Shown here piece by piece: positions 23,420 to 35,008 of a DNA stretch of 64,000 nt. The notes beneath the pieces were generated by a model. It was not told the origin of the DNA, did no database searches, and worked only from the letters and a program-made list of their open reading frames with translations. The first letter of the stretch is position 1, and every line of letters begins with the position of its first letter. Source of the DNA: Limonium bicolor (Eukaryota; Streptophyta; Magnoliopsida; Caryophyllales; Plumbaginaceae); the NCBI GenBank assembly GCA_023374045.1, contig CM041783.1:98925298-98989297 (forward strand). The letters run 5' to 3'. Position numbers and translations under genes: made by a program.

Positions 23420-26400
23420 TGTAACTTTCTGCTTCTGTATACTTATGTCTCGGAAGCAGTGTGGGGTTAATGTAGAGTTAAGACTGTATTAAAACATAAG
23501 TGAGACACACGCCTAGTTATCAACACATGAGAGTATGTTTTTTTTAAAAGAAAAGAAGAGCTAATCTGCCGCATCGGTGGGCAGGGCAAATAGAAAAGAA
23601 ACCTGTAACAGATCATGGCCCAAATTACAGATTTGAGTTTTTGGGTAGAGTTCTTTAGAGAGTTGTTTATGTGTCCTGAGTCTGTTTCGAAGTTTAAAAA
23701 AAAAACCTGATAACATACTTAGCTAGGTAATTAATCAGGTTGAGGGAAAGTTGTAAGTCAGATTCGGGAACAGAAAGAAAGTATTGGAGGAAATGCAGCA
23801 GCTCACATTTTCTATTTCCTGTCACAGTTTCAGATTTTCGTAAAGGGTGTGAGAGAGGTTGTCTTGGTTGTTTCTGGCTAGATTAGAGTTTAAACATATT
23901 AAGGCATCTAACTAAGAGGATAAAACCACTTGGGGAGGAAAAAAAGAAACTAGACCAGGTATGAAAAAGAAAACATGACAAGAAGGCATCAGTTTCATAG
24001 TTTCAATTTCAGATTCTGTAGCTTCTCCCCTTCTGTGTAATCAAATTCAGAAACAGTGTGAATGCTGTGTAGGTCGAAGCTTGAGCTTAAAAGACTTACT
24101 AAGATACTTGAATCAATGACTAACCCAGTTGAGGAAAAAGGAAACTGAAGATAGGTCTGTAAATGAAAGAAAAACAGAGAAGAAGAATAAACCAGTCCAT
24201 ACTTTTAGTTTGTTTTTCTTCTGATTTCTGTCTTCTGTATAACTGAGTTACAGGAGTTATGAGTGTGACATAGGGGTACTTGGAATCCAGACAACCACCT
24301 GAAAGAATTAGAAACAGATTACAGATGTAACAGATTAAGAAAGAAAAAAAAATGAAACATCGAGGAGTGTAATCAGTTTCTGCTGATCTTTCTGTTCAGG
24401 TTATGAATTACACCACTGGGGTTATTGGGATAGTCTAAATAGTTTTTGAGTTTTAACTATGGCAAGAACTCGAGTTGAGATGATAAATACTTATAATAAA
24501 TCGAATGCAGAAATGTGAATAAACAGAAACAAACTAATAGAAGTTAGTTCTGGTGCCCTTCTTCTTCTTTCTGTTCTGTGTAACTTAGTACAGAGAAGCT
24601 TGAAGGGGTTATATTGAGGGTTGTATGAGCCTAAAAGTCTTACTAAGTCATCTAACTAAATGTACTAACATTTTGAGAAAATCGAAAGTCACACTCAGAG
24701 ACAGAAAAGAGAAAGAATGAGGTATACCAGTTTTTCTATCTTGTTTTTTTCTGCAACAAATGCAGTCTCTGTATAATGGCTTTTCAGTAGCTTTACCTGG
24801 GCTACCTTGGGTTGTCTTAGTGCTAGAACTGTGTCAAAACATATAAGTAAGTAACTAAGCTAAGTTGGGGAAACTAGGAAAAAAGAAAAGAAACGGGTTA
24901 AGAAACAGAAAAGAAAGGAAGTAGATAACAACTTATGCTCCAGTTTCAGTGCTGATTTCTAAACCTCTTGTTCAGTAAAGGGAAGTTCCAGTAGCAATAA
25001 CCGTGCTGTTTTGGGCTTGGGTCTGTTTTTGAGAGTTAAACCTATACCAATATTGTAACCCAACGCTGGACACCTAAGGGAACAGATTAAATACCAGAAC
25101 AGTAAACAGAAAGAAAGTAGAAAGGAGTTATCAGTTTCCTTATTTCAGTTTTTTTCTGAAACCAAAAGTTTTGTATAACTATGTTACAGAGGGGTTAGAA
25201 GGGTTGTGTGTGTTGCTAATAAACCTGAAACCTTTCTAACACACTTAGGTCAAACTATGCATATTCAGGGAGAGGTTAAAAGATAGAGTGGGAACCTAAT
25301 GTAACGATTGAATAGGAGTGCACAGATTGAGTGTGTAGCAGTTTCCTGCAGCTTTCCTGCTTCAGTATGAGAATATACCAGTTGGTTCAACAGGGTGGTT
25401 TGGGGTGTGTGAAGTTTGGAATCTTGACAAAATACTTAACTACGTGAATAGTGAAGTGGAGAAGTGGGAAGTCAGATTTGAGAACAGAGGGAGAATAATA
25501 GAAGAGAAGTGATCAGATTCTTGTTGTTCTCAGATTACAGTGTTGTTTCAGTCACTTAGCAAAACTGTTTTTGGATTCAGTAATGAGCTTAAAACCTTGA
25601 CTAATCAGGCAACTAAGTGATTACACAATTAAGGGGGAACTAGAAACTCAACCTCGTGGACAACCAGAAAGGAATCTAGGAGAAATTATCAGGAACATGT
25701 AACAGTTTTATGGTTTCAGTGTATCAGTTTTTGCTCTCTGTACAACGTATTTCAGAGTAGTTAAGGAGATTGTAGTGGCTTGAAAATGAAATTACAACAT
25801 TGCTAGTGCGTTGATCTTGGTGGGTATATTTATTGGGAAAACTAGAGGGCAGTTTAACAACACAAAAGAAGTAATGCAGAAGAAACATACCGATGCTGTT
25901 TCGGTTTTTGGGATAGTTGATAGGTTCAGTATAATTGTGTTACAGGATAATATGAGAGTTGTAATGGGTGTAGAATGGACTTAAAACCTTGCTAATCCAT
26001 CTACCTGAAAGTGTGAATATTGTGGGAGAAATGAGGAGGCAGCTTAATGCATTAAACATTGAGGTTAAATGGAAATTTCACAGGGATGTTGTTACAGTTT
26101 TAGATAATCTGTTGCTTCTGTATGACTAATCTACAGGAGTCTAAGAGTGTTGAGTGGGTCTGTAAATGAGCTCAAAGCATCCCTATTACATCTACCTAAG
26201 AGGGTAAACAATTTGGGAAGGTTAGACATCAGGTGGATACCTTAAAAGTGAGGTTAGATAAGTGGTAACACCGAAATTATGCGATAGTTTTATAAATCTT
26301 AGGACTTCTGTACAAACATGTTTTTGGAGTCTCCTAAATATTATATTACTATGATAATTGGTTTAAAACATTACAAACCTATTTAGCTAGGAGGGAATAC
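23420..26400. repeat. Degenerate tandem array of ~192-bp units (about 16 copies) in the CACTA leader intron
   Basis: Two landmarks recur together. One is a block like CAGTTTC..TTCTGTATAACT..TTACAG, at about 23810, 24000, 24210, 24385, 24570, 24745, 24950, 25140, 25340, 25520, 25715, 25890, 26085 and 26270. The other is AAACCTTACTAAG..CTAACTAAG, at about 23490, 23705, 23895, 24085, 24460, 24645, 24835, 25040, 25230, 25430, 25595, 25795, 25985, 26180 and 26370. Mean spacing is about 190 bases. A purine-rich AGAAACAGAAAGAAAG stretch separates them in most units. Copies are very diverged, so the array is old. Confidence 0.75.
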
Positions 26401-26844
26401 ACTCTAAGCAAGTTAAAGCTACCTTAGTTAAACTTGTTACAATTTAGCGTTTAAAACCCTCTAGAATAATAGCTAGGGGGAGTACTTATTTAACTCATAT
26501 AACGATGATGTAAACGTCTTAGGAGTTAGATAATAATCTAAGGTGAGTACTTGGGAAGTTCTAAGGTTTAAAAATAACCGTACATTCAACGACTCACTTA
26601 TGGAATAACCCCTGGTATGACTAAGATAAACTAGAATAAAATGTCGTCACATGAAATCATGGACTGACACATTGTTTTTAATCAGCGTTAGGGTCGTAAC
26701 GAACGCCGACCAGGAGTATTGTATAGTCGTTAAGTTTAATATAAAATTATTCTAATTGATCTGAATGTTGTTCAATCTTTATGCGTTGCCTCTGTAGAGA
26801 TTGGTGTTGCTACACAAGTCTCGCACGCCCGATTGAGAAGAGGG

Positions 26845-27325
26845 GCTGAAAACAATTCATTTATGAACCGGTATTTTTTTTTAATTTAACTCTTCATTCT
26901 CTTCACTCACTGTAATATAATCTAACTTATCATTTTTCTCTTTTGTGTCTCTACAGATAAATACTTAAGGAGCTTCTTTACCATTTGATGGTAGATTGAA
27001 AGCGGAGCGGAGAGCAATTCATTTTCGAACCGGTAATATAATCTAACGTATCATTTTTCTCTTTTGTACTTTGTATTTGATTTCCACAAATTATTGGAAT
27101 TTCGTTTGATGAATGAATTTGGTATATATTAGTTTGGTTTATGATTGAAATTTGTGTGTTGAATAATTGGTGAATGCTTAATAATAGGCATAGTTGTGTC
27201 TTTATTTTACTTTGTATTTGATTTCCACAAATTATTAAAATTTGGTTTGATGGATAAAGTTGGTATTAGTTTGATTTGTGATGGAAATTTGTGTTGATGA
27301 ATGGTTGGTGAATGCTTAATAATCA
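26845..27325. repeat. Two short tandem duplications in the CACTA leader region
   Basis: CAATTCATTTATGAACCGGTA followed by TAATCTAACTTATCATTTTTC (26854-26938) recurs at 27016-27060. A second pair, TTTGATTTCCACAAATTATT...GGTGAATGCTTAATAAT, occurs at about 27067-27187 and 27207-27324. A weaker third copy of its end is near 27915-27975. Confidence 0.7.
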
Positions 27326-27438
27326 TGGGATAGGTAAAATTATGCAAAAGTCATGCCGTTTTTTTTTAAAATCTCTTCGTAATTAATATTGTTTGATGTA
27401 TGTGTATATGTCTAACAATATCTAATTTTTTTTATCAG

Positions 27439-27507
27439 GTCCGTGATTCACCTCTCTTGTTTCCCGCCTTCTTCCATTACTGTTCCTCTTTCCTCCTCTG
27501 TGCACAA
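27439..27507 (+). other. Possible exon of the CACTA transposase transcript
   Basis: It is bounded by acceptor TTTTTTATCAG and donor CACAA|GTAAGT. The 23 codons are open in the frame that also continues through the next candidate exon (27645-27736). It may be leader or a short N-terminal extension. No domain is recognised. Confidence 0.35.
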
Positions 27508-27644
27508 GTAAGTAACTAAACCTTATTTTTTGTTTAATAAATGCAATTATGTATTTAAATATAAGTGCTAGTACATAATTTAGCTTCATTCCCTATTTGT
27601 TGATGCATTTCTTTTTTAATTTATTTTTTGTTGCTCCCTTGCAG

Positions 27645-27736
27645 AGACATATCAGAAGTGGTATTGCTGCATCTCTCGCACAGAAGCCTACCTCTCAGGC
27701 ACCAGTCTCCCCTGTCCATAAATCCTTAAAAAACAA
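27645..27736 (+). other. Possible second leader exon of the CACTA transposase transcript
   Basis: Acceptor CTCCCTTGCAG precedes it and donor AACAA|GTACGT follows. It is open for about 30 codons. The next acceptor would be ACATGTAG at 28216, one base before the transposase start codon. Confidence 0.35.
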
Positions 27737-28217
27737 GTACGTATTCTAACTCTCGATTCTTTGTTAATCTGTAAACCGGTTTGAACTTATACAGTGGAGA
27801 ATTGAAAGCTTTGATTTGATGATCTGAATTTGCAATTGGTTTTCAGTTAGCTAGTAAAGAATTGATTTATTTTAATTGTTGGTTGCTGCCATTGTTGGAA
27901 TGTTTGTGGTTGTGATGACTTTGGTGAGTGTTGAATAATAAGCACGGGATGTGTACAATTATGCAAAGGTCATGCCAAATTTTTTGTAGAAAAAGTATTC
28001 GTAATATTGTTTTAAACACCGGTTTCTGTTTTAGAAGTGCAACAATTTCTTAAATTTAAAATGGTAGTTTATTTTGTGTTTGCAACCTTAGAGTTAGGCT
28101 AGACTAATTGACAATCATCCCAGTCATGCTCCATTAGGAAATAAACAAGTGCAACTTAATACAGGCCATATTCTACAAAGGATCTAACTCACACCTGTGA
28201 TCTGTTGCACATGTAGT

Positions 28218-31200
28218 ATGGAGCGTGACTGGATGTATGGTGATAGAGGCGAACATTTTGACAAAATGCTGAAAGAGTTTTGCAAAGCTGCAGTGCAACA
28301 CAAGGACAGGACAAAGGCGGAGAAAATTCCATGTCCTTGTGTTGATTGTGGTGTGGTTAGACATTATTCAAGCATCAACCTCGTACAACTCCATGTGAAG
28401 ACCCGTGGTTTCATGCCACATTATACAAAATGGATTTTTCATGGAGAACGTGTTGAAGATAATGCTTCATCTTCCTACAGTCACGATCGGTGTAACTCAA
28501 GAACCGAGCAGACATTCGATACTACTAACGAGTCAGAACTCCCAAGCGCTTCCGGAGTCAATGTTGACAGTGAGTCGACTTATCATGATGAACAAATTGA
28601 CGAGATGCTTGGTAACGTTGAGGATAACTTTGTCGACCGGCCGGATGAGTATCAAAGGTTGTTGGACGCATCCAAAACGGCGTTGTATCCTACTTGCACT
28701 AAGTACACGAAATTGACAGCTATATTGAATTTGTTCAACCTGAAGGGAAGATATGGATTGAGTGACAAAGGTTTCACGGCATTCCTCGAGCTGATTCATG
28801 ATATGCTACCGGATGAGAACGGTCTCCCTACGACCACGTATGAGGCAAAGAAATGGGTGTGTCCAATGGGAGTAGAGTACAAAAAAATTCACGCGTGTCC
28901 AAACAACTGTGTGTTGTACAGGGGTGAATACGAACATCTGGACAATTGCCCGAAATGTTCGTTGTCCCGGTATAAGCATAAAGATGGTGAGTACTCCTCC
29001 GTTCAGAAAAAAAGCCCTCCAGCAAAACTTGTTTGGTATTTGCCGATTATACCCAGATTCAAACGGTTGTTTGCGAATCCGAAAGATGCAAAGAACTTAC
29101 GATGGCATGCGGAGGGTAGAAAGAGTGATGAGAAACTAAGACATCCAGCAGATGGGCCTCAGTGGAGAAACATCAATAGACGGTTCAAAGAACATTTCGG
29201 ACATGAAGATAGGAATCTGAGGCTTGGGTTATGTACTGATGGAATGAACCCGTACGGCACATTGAGTAGTCAACACAGTACATGGCCTGTTCTGCTAGTG
29301 ATCTACAATTTGCCCTCATGGTTGTGTATGAAACGAAAGTACATCATGTTATCGCTCCTGATATCTGGTCCCAAGCAGCCAGGTAATAGCATTGATGTGT
29401 ACCTTGCCCCTCTGATCGACGATCTGAAGCTATTGTGGAATGAGGGGACCGTGGTATATGATGCTTATGCAAGAGAGAATTTCACGCTCAAGGCTTTGTT
29501 GTTCTGTACCGTCAATGACTTCCCTGCGTATGGGAACTTGTCCGGTTACACGGTTAAAGGAACATTTGCATGTCCCATATGCGAGGAAGACACTTGTTCG
29601 GACCGTTTAAAACATTGTGGGAAGAATGTTTATATGTGTCATCGACGTCTTCTCCCCGAAGATCACCCTTATCGAGTAACGAAGAGAAAGTTGTTCAATG
29701 GTCAAGCCGAAACTCGTGTGGCCCGTCTACCTCTGACCTCTGAGGAAGTGTACGAAAAGGTTAAGGACATTGTAAATGTATTTGGAAACACATCAAAACC
29801 GGCGAAAAACATTTGGAAAAAGTGTTCTATCTTTTGGGAACTACCTTATTGGCGTCATCTTTCTGTGAGGCACTGCTTAGACATCATGCACATTGTGAAG
29901 AACGTTGGTGAGGCAGTGAGTGGGACTTTACTCAATATACCCGGCAAAACAAAAGACGGATTGAAAATCAGAAAGGACATGCAAACCATGGGTATACGAA
30001 AGGAGTTACACCCACAAGAGAATGGGAAACGAATCTACCTACCTCCTGCATGCTACACGCTCTCAAAGGCTGAAAAGATTAGTTTCTGCAAATGTCTGTA
30101 CTCGGTAAAAGTACCGTCTGGATACTCTTCAAACTGGAAGAACATTGTATCGATGAAGGATTTAAAACTTTTAGGCATGAAATCTCACGATTATCATGTA
30201 CTGATGTTACATCTTCTTCCGGTCGCAATTCGAGGGATATTGCCATCTGATGTCAGAAATGCTTTAACTCGGTTATGTTTCTTTTTCAACGCTGTGTGCT
30301 CCAAGGCAATTGACGTAACCTCTCTAGATGATCTACAACGTGAAATTGTTATCACTTTATGTCAACTTGAGATGTATTTCCCACCATCTTTCTTTGATAT
30401 AATGGTACATCTAATTGTGCACATCGTTCGAGAGATACAGTTCTGTGGTCCGGTATACTTACGGTACATGTACCCTTTTGAACGGTACATGGGTATTCTG
30501 AAAAGTAGAATGAAGAATAGGTATCGACCAGAGGGGAGCATTGTTGAAGCAACAGTGACTGAGGAAGTCACGGAGTTTGTGACCGATTATTTGAGTGAGG
30601 CAGAGTCTATTGGTATCCCAAAACCACGACACTATGGCAGGTTTAAGGGTAAAGGTGTTATTGGTAGAAAGATCGTGCAAGTTTCGCGTCTACTTATTCA
30701 TCAAGCACATTTGTTTGTCTTACAACATCTTGAGGTTGTTGAACCTTATTTGGAAACCCATATGGTTGAGTTAAGGCATCAAAATCCTTTGAAAAACCAC
30801 ATTTGGCTGACAAAAGAACAAAACCGAGTTTTTATCCAATGGTTCAAAGATCATGTGTTGACATTAGCATCATCAGATCCAGAAGCTGTAAGCGAAGAGA
30901 TCAGATGTTTGGCAATCGGACCTGAAACTAATATTACATCTTTTGAGGGGTATGATATTAGTGGGTATACATACTACACTGCACGCCAAGATGCCAAATC
31001 GATAAACCAGAATAGTGGGGTAAAAATTGAAGCTGCTGCCACTGAGTACCACAGCGGTAACCGATCTCAACCAGTTAGTAATTGGTATTATGGTGTCATC
31101 GAGGACATCTGGGAACTAGACTATGACATTGATTCCTTTCTGTTGTTCCGGTGCAAGTGGGTGGACAACCGACGCGGGTACCAAAATGATGGAGGGCTTA

Positions 31201-31499
31201 CCATGGTTGATCTTTCACGGTTACACGGTTATAATGATGATCAATTTGTTCTGGGAAAGGATTGCGAGCAAGTGTGGTATGTTGAGGATCCGAAAGACTG
31301 CAGATGGTCTGTTGTTCTTCCAGGAAGAAGGCCGGTTGTAATGGAAAATGAAAATGAGGATAACGATGAAAATGGGACTGTAGAGGAAACATCCTTGTTT
31401 CCTACTGGATTACCGGATTCGATTGATGATACCGAAAACGATTTGCTCTACGCACGATCAGACCATGATGAGGGTGTTTGGGTAGAAAATATGAAATGA
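28218..31499 (+). CDS. TNP2-type CACTA transposase, intact, 1093 residues
   Basis: This is the catalytic transposase that cuts the CACTAGTA ends and inserts the element with 3-bp staggers. I chose ATG 28218 because it gives the family's usual MxRDWMY start and lies one base after a splice acceptor (TGTAG, 28216). Residues ~1-80 form the transposase-associated domain, with CPCVDC and the HVKTRGFMPHYTKWIFHGE end. Residues ~330-545 are the Transposase_21 core (TDGMNPYG, WPVLLVIYNLPSW, NDFPAYGNLSGY, then CPIC). Residues ~660-790 match DUF4218 (LPSDVRNALTRLC, YMYPFERYMGILK). Residues ~950-1040 match DUF4216 (YYGVIEDIWELDY, GLTMVDLSRL). There are no stops or frameshifts, and the length is normal for the family. 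The C-terminus is acidic (ENENEDNDENG). Confidence 0.93.
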   Translation: MERDWMYGDRGEHFDKMLKEFCKAAVQHKDRTKAEKIPCPCVDCGVVRHYSSINLVQLHVKTRGFMPHYTKWIFHGERVEDNASSSYSHDRCNSRTEQTFDTTNESELPSASGVNVDSESTYHDEQIDEMLGNVEDNFVDRPDEYQRLLDASKTALYPTCTKYTKLTAILNLFNLKGRYGLSDKGFTAFLELIHDMLPDENGLPTTTYEAKKWVCPMGVEYKKIHACPNNCVLYRGEYEHLDNCPKCSLSRYKHKDGEYSSVQKKSPPAKLVWYLPIIPRFKRLFANPKDAKNLRWHAEGRKSDEKLRHPADGPQWRNINRRFKEHFGHEDRNLRLGLCTDGMNPYGTLSSQHSTWPVLLVIYNLPSWLCMKRKYIMLSLLISGPKQPGNSIDVYLAPLIDDLKLLWNEGTVVYDAYARENFTLKALLFCTVNDFPAYGNLSGYTVKGTFACPICEEDTCSDRLKHCGKNVYMCHRRLLPEDHPYRVTKRKLFNGQAETRVARLPLTSEEVYEKVKDIVNVFGNTSKPAKNIWKKCSIFWELPYWRHLSVRHCLDIMHIVKNVGEAVSGTLLNIPGKTKDGLKIRKDMQTMGIRKELHPQENGKRIYLPPACYTLSKAEKISFCKCLYSVKVPSGYSSNWKNIVSMKDLKLLGMKSHDYHVLMLHLLPVAIRGILPSDVRNALTRLCFFFNAVCSKAIDVTSLDDLQREIVITLCQLEMYFPPSFFDIMVHLIVHIVREIQFCGPVYLRYMYPFERYMGILKSRMKNRYRPEGSIVEATVTEEVTEFVTDYLSEAESIGIPKPRHYGRFKGKGVIGRKIVQVSRLLIHQAHLFVLQHLEVVEPYLETHMVELRHQNPLKNHIWLTKEQNRVFIQWFKDHVLTLASSDPEAVSEEIRCLAIGPETNITSFEGYDISGYTYYTARQDAKSINQNSGVKIEAAATEYHSGNRSQPVSNWYYGVIEDIWELDYDIDSFLLFRCKWVDNRRGYQNDGGLTMVDLSRLHGYNDDQFVLGKDCEQVWYVEDPKDCRWSVVLPGRRPVVMENENEDNDENGTVEETSLFPTGLPDSIDDTENDLLYARSDHDEGVWVENMK

Positions 31500-31651
31500 T
31501 TTATGTTTTTGTACGTGTCAGGTAATGTTGTTAGTAGAATGTAGACTGTAATATCATCTTAACTGTTATTGTTATGCATCATAGTATTTATGTTATGAGT
31601 TTAACTGATGAAAATGCTTTATGATTTTTTTTTGCAGTGGATGATCACCCT

Positions 31652-34600
31652 ATGGATGACCCCATTGGACGGCTTATCTCGACTGGAGAACCTGAGCCAC
31701 AGCCGAATAGACCAAGTAAGCGGGTCACGAGAGGAGGAAAGAAGAAGAAGGACCAGTTAGCAGTACACGAGACTGAGGCTGGCCCTTCACAGCAGACCGA
31801 AGAGGAGTCGGTTGTGCCACCAGAGGCGAAGAAGCAGAAGAAGAGAGGTGCAACACGTGGGCTGAAGGCTAACAAGGGCCCTCCTACAAAACCGGTCGAC
31901 TTCAATCAATTCAACCAGCCCCATGGAAATTGGAAGAATGACTTCACCGCTTACGGTAGCCATTTGGTGAAGTCATATTGCGACATAAACCACACCTGGA
32001 AGCAAGTGCCTCAATCATTGAAGGATACTATGTTTCAGCGTCTTCAGGTAAATCTCTACATTATTACTATGATCTTTTGTGAAATAATAGAACATTTATG
32101 TTTACTTTACTAACTGAATGATCATGTACGTAGTCTCGTTTCTCCGTGGATCCCGCACTTAAAAACGATGTGCTATCAGCGATGTCGAAACAGTTCCGGG
32201 ACCACAAGAATAAGTTGGCTGACAAGTTCATCTACAAGATGCCTACTCCAGAAGATCCAGATGAGCCAGATCATGGTGGAGACGGTGTGAGACCACCATG
32301 GGAGGTTTACGAGGGCATAACAGAAGAGCAATGGCTACAATTTGTTGAGAGGCGTCACACACCGGAGTTCCAGGTGCACTTTATTGTCATACATACATAA
32401 ATTAATCTTAATTTCTTATGTTTTTTGTGTTCAATTTCACTTAACATGATCCCATTAATTTATGCAGGCTCTCCGTGCGAAACAACAAGCAAATGCTAAG
32501 AAGAATCTGTACCCTCACCACTTAGGTGGAAAAAGTATTGCTCAAAGGGTACCAGAATGGGAGCAAAAGGGATATCTGCCCACGGATGGCTCATTGGATG
32601 CCAGTGGCAGAAGAATGAAAGTGTGGGAGTTAAGCCACATTCCGAAGAACTCTACTCCCGAAAATCCTCAATATGATGAAGCCACGAGAGCAGTTATTGC
32701 TCAAATGGTAAGTGATATCATTTCATTTTCAGTCAAACTGTTCATTTCCTTTGTATATGAACTTATGTTAAACTAATAACTGTATTTGTGTGTTATATTA
32801 GGGTGAATTAAGCTCTCAGCTCACCCAGGGCACCTGGACCTCACAGAGGAATGATGATCCTCTTACACGCGCTCTTGGTAAGAAGGATCATCCAGGTCGT
32901 GCCATTGGGTTTGGTGGGCACGTTGGTATCCGCCAGGCATTTGGCGCACCCGGGTCCAGAATCAGCCAGGGACAGTCGATTAGCTACGAGGAGCACCTGA
33001 GAGTGTTGGCTGAGATGGAGCAGAGGATTACTCAGAACGTCGACGAGAGGATCGCTCAGGCTATATCAAGGATTCAGCCACAGCAGCATGAAAGCCAAGA
33101 GGTTTCTCGACCACCAGTTGATCAGTCACCCATTCAGCAGCAGAGTGCACCGGTAGTGAGAAGTAGTGTCCACTCGGCTGATCCGTTTCCCTATGCATCT
33201 CTACAGGTTAGACTAACATTTCAATTGAGTACATGACGATTATGATTTTTAACTTGATCACTAATATCATCATAGAAGAATTCTCAATTTTTATCTAAAC
33301 AAGTTCCACATAACACTCAGGCACCCACTGAGTGCCATCTGTTTTTACAAATTGGAGTAGAAGAGGTCATGGTTGCATGGGGAAAACTTTTCCCCTCTCG
33401 TCCAAGTGATATTGTGCACGGTGAACCACTCCGACATTACCATGCACGAGTGCTTCTAGACGAATTTGTTGCAGAGCATGCTGACGTCGGTTTACCGGTG
33501 CCGATCCCACAAAGACCTACCGTGCGTTCTGCACAAACTGCGACAGTGCAGTGGCCTGCACGATTGGTCAGACTCCCTGGGCAGGTATTACTCTTAACCG
33601 TTGCTATAAAACTATTGGTGTACCACCTTGCATCCATATACTTAATTAGACTAATATCATAGGATATGACCCCACCGAAGACTGATAAGGGCAAAGGAAA
33701 AAGAATTGCCACACCTGTGCAATCAAAGGCATCCACAAATTTTGTGCTTAGACCTGCTTTGGTGGAGAAGAGAATATTGGCCGGCTTGTCGACCAATATG
33801 CAGATTCTGCATTCCTCGTTGTTGGTGCTACCACCGGATAGTGATTCCCTCATTGTGGAAGATCCCGAGCGGATATTTCACTATATAGTTCAAGGAGAAG
33901 ATATACATCGATTTGGGATGTATATGTCCGACTTCGAGGAGTGCTTCAGGAGGGATTGGTTGAATGTGTCGATTATCAAGTCGGCCGCCATGTGAGTGAC
34001 TTCTACCTTTTATATTTTGAATTCATTAATTGGTGATGAATTAGATGTTTGAATAAAAAGTTAATGACTAATGATATTGCCTCATAGGTGGGTGCATGAT
34101 AAGGCGATCAATGTCTTTGAAGATCGAAGATTTGGATTCCTGTGTCCTGCTATGTGCAGTGAAGTCCAGATGACAAGTGATCCGCAAAGCCTTATGCAAT
34201 ATATGACGAATGCCCTCTATGAATGTTCGAACAAGTCATTTATTATGCTGCCATATCATTCAGAGTATGATATTTGACTATTTCTCTTAGTATTATCTAA
34301 AACATATAGTTTGTGTTAGTTGCTTAATGATTTCAACACATTGTGTAATTTGTGGACAGTCGACATTGGTCATTGCTTGTGCTGGTGATGGGGAAGCACC
34401 CACGAATCTTGCAATTTGACTCACTTGGTAAGGCTGCCAAGAGACCGAAGATCTCCACCGCAATACTGGGGTAATTATTTTGTTATCGTAAACAACAATT
34501 ATTTACTTAACATTAACTGTTTCATAACTTGCTACTGATGCTTAAAACTATATATATTGCTGATGTATATAGTTCCATGAGAGCTGCATTAAGACTCCAG

Positions 34601-35008
34601 GGTATAACAATGAAGAGTAACATCCCTTGGAACACTGTCAAGGTACTCTATTAATTGATAAATTTGTGTGATAATGTTTAAACTTGTTTATAACTGTCAA
34701 TATGTGTGTTTGTATAGTGTCCGGTGCAGCCTGGGGGGTCAGAATGTGGATACTATGTCATGAGATTCATGAGTGACATAGTAGGAGCGGCGAACCTTTT
34801 ACCAGAGCACTCGTTAGACATGGTAACATTCTTTGAAAGTTTCAGTTATGCTCTTTACATGTTGTTAGACTTGTACGTTTTAGATTAATGTTCATTTTTT
34901 TTCAAGGCTTACGAACAAGTGTTCAAAGATGGTCAGTATGATGATGCTCAAATTGTTGAGATGCTTGAGGAATGGTCGGAGTTCGTCTGCACAAGTTTAA
35001 TGAATTGA
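31652..35008 (+). CDS. CACTA second gene: Ptta/En/Spm-type protein with C-terminal Ulp1-like protease, 11 exons, 827 aa
   Basis: Exons by eye are 31652-32047, 32134-32373, 32468-32707, 32802-33206, 33276-33584, 33663-33991, 34088-34264, 34360-34470, 34573-34642, 34718-34822 and 34907-35008. All ten introns are GT..AG and all joins keep frame, which strongly supports an intact gene. The N-terminus is basic (KRVTRGGKKKKD, a likely nuclear signal). Exons 1-4 resemble the plant Ptta/En/Spm transposase family (KNLYPHHLGGKSIAQRVPEW, then a Gln-rich stretch), the part usually thought to bind subterminal DNA. Exons 7-10 form a C48 (Ulp1/SUMO-protease-like) domain with candidate triad His in DRHWSLL, Asp in QFDSLG, and Gln and Cys in CPVQPGGSECGYYVMRF. 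The first exon is preceded by an acceptor (TTTTTGCAG, 31637), so an upstream exon may be spliced on. Whether the protease is active is unknown. Confidence 0.8.

Larger units (their letters stand above)
22961..27438 (+). other. Long leader intron of the CACTA transposon
   Basis: No coding frame is seen over about 4.5 kb. The span runs from the donor at 22961 to the acceptor TTTTATCAG at 27438. It contains the ~192-bp degenerate array (23420-26400) and short duplicated segments between 26845 and 27320. Another possible exon lies after TCTCTACAG near 26957. The splice assignment is by eye. Confidence 0.4.

Noticed and set aside
28197..28217. Upstream start for the CACTA transposase
   Set aside because: The upstream extension begins with GTG and contains the splice acceptor at 28216. 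ATG 28218 gives the usual family N-terminus.
33437..33853. 138-codon minus-strand frame opposite the CACTA second gene
   Set aside because: It is a shadow of exons 5 and 6, whose plus-strand frame is supported by in-phase splice sites and homology.
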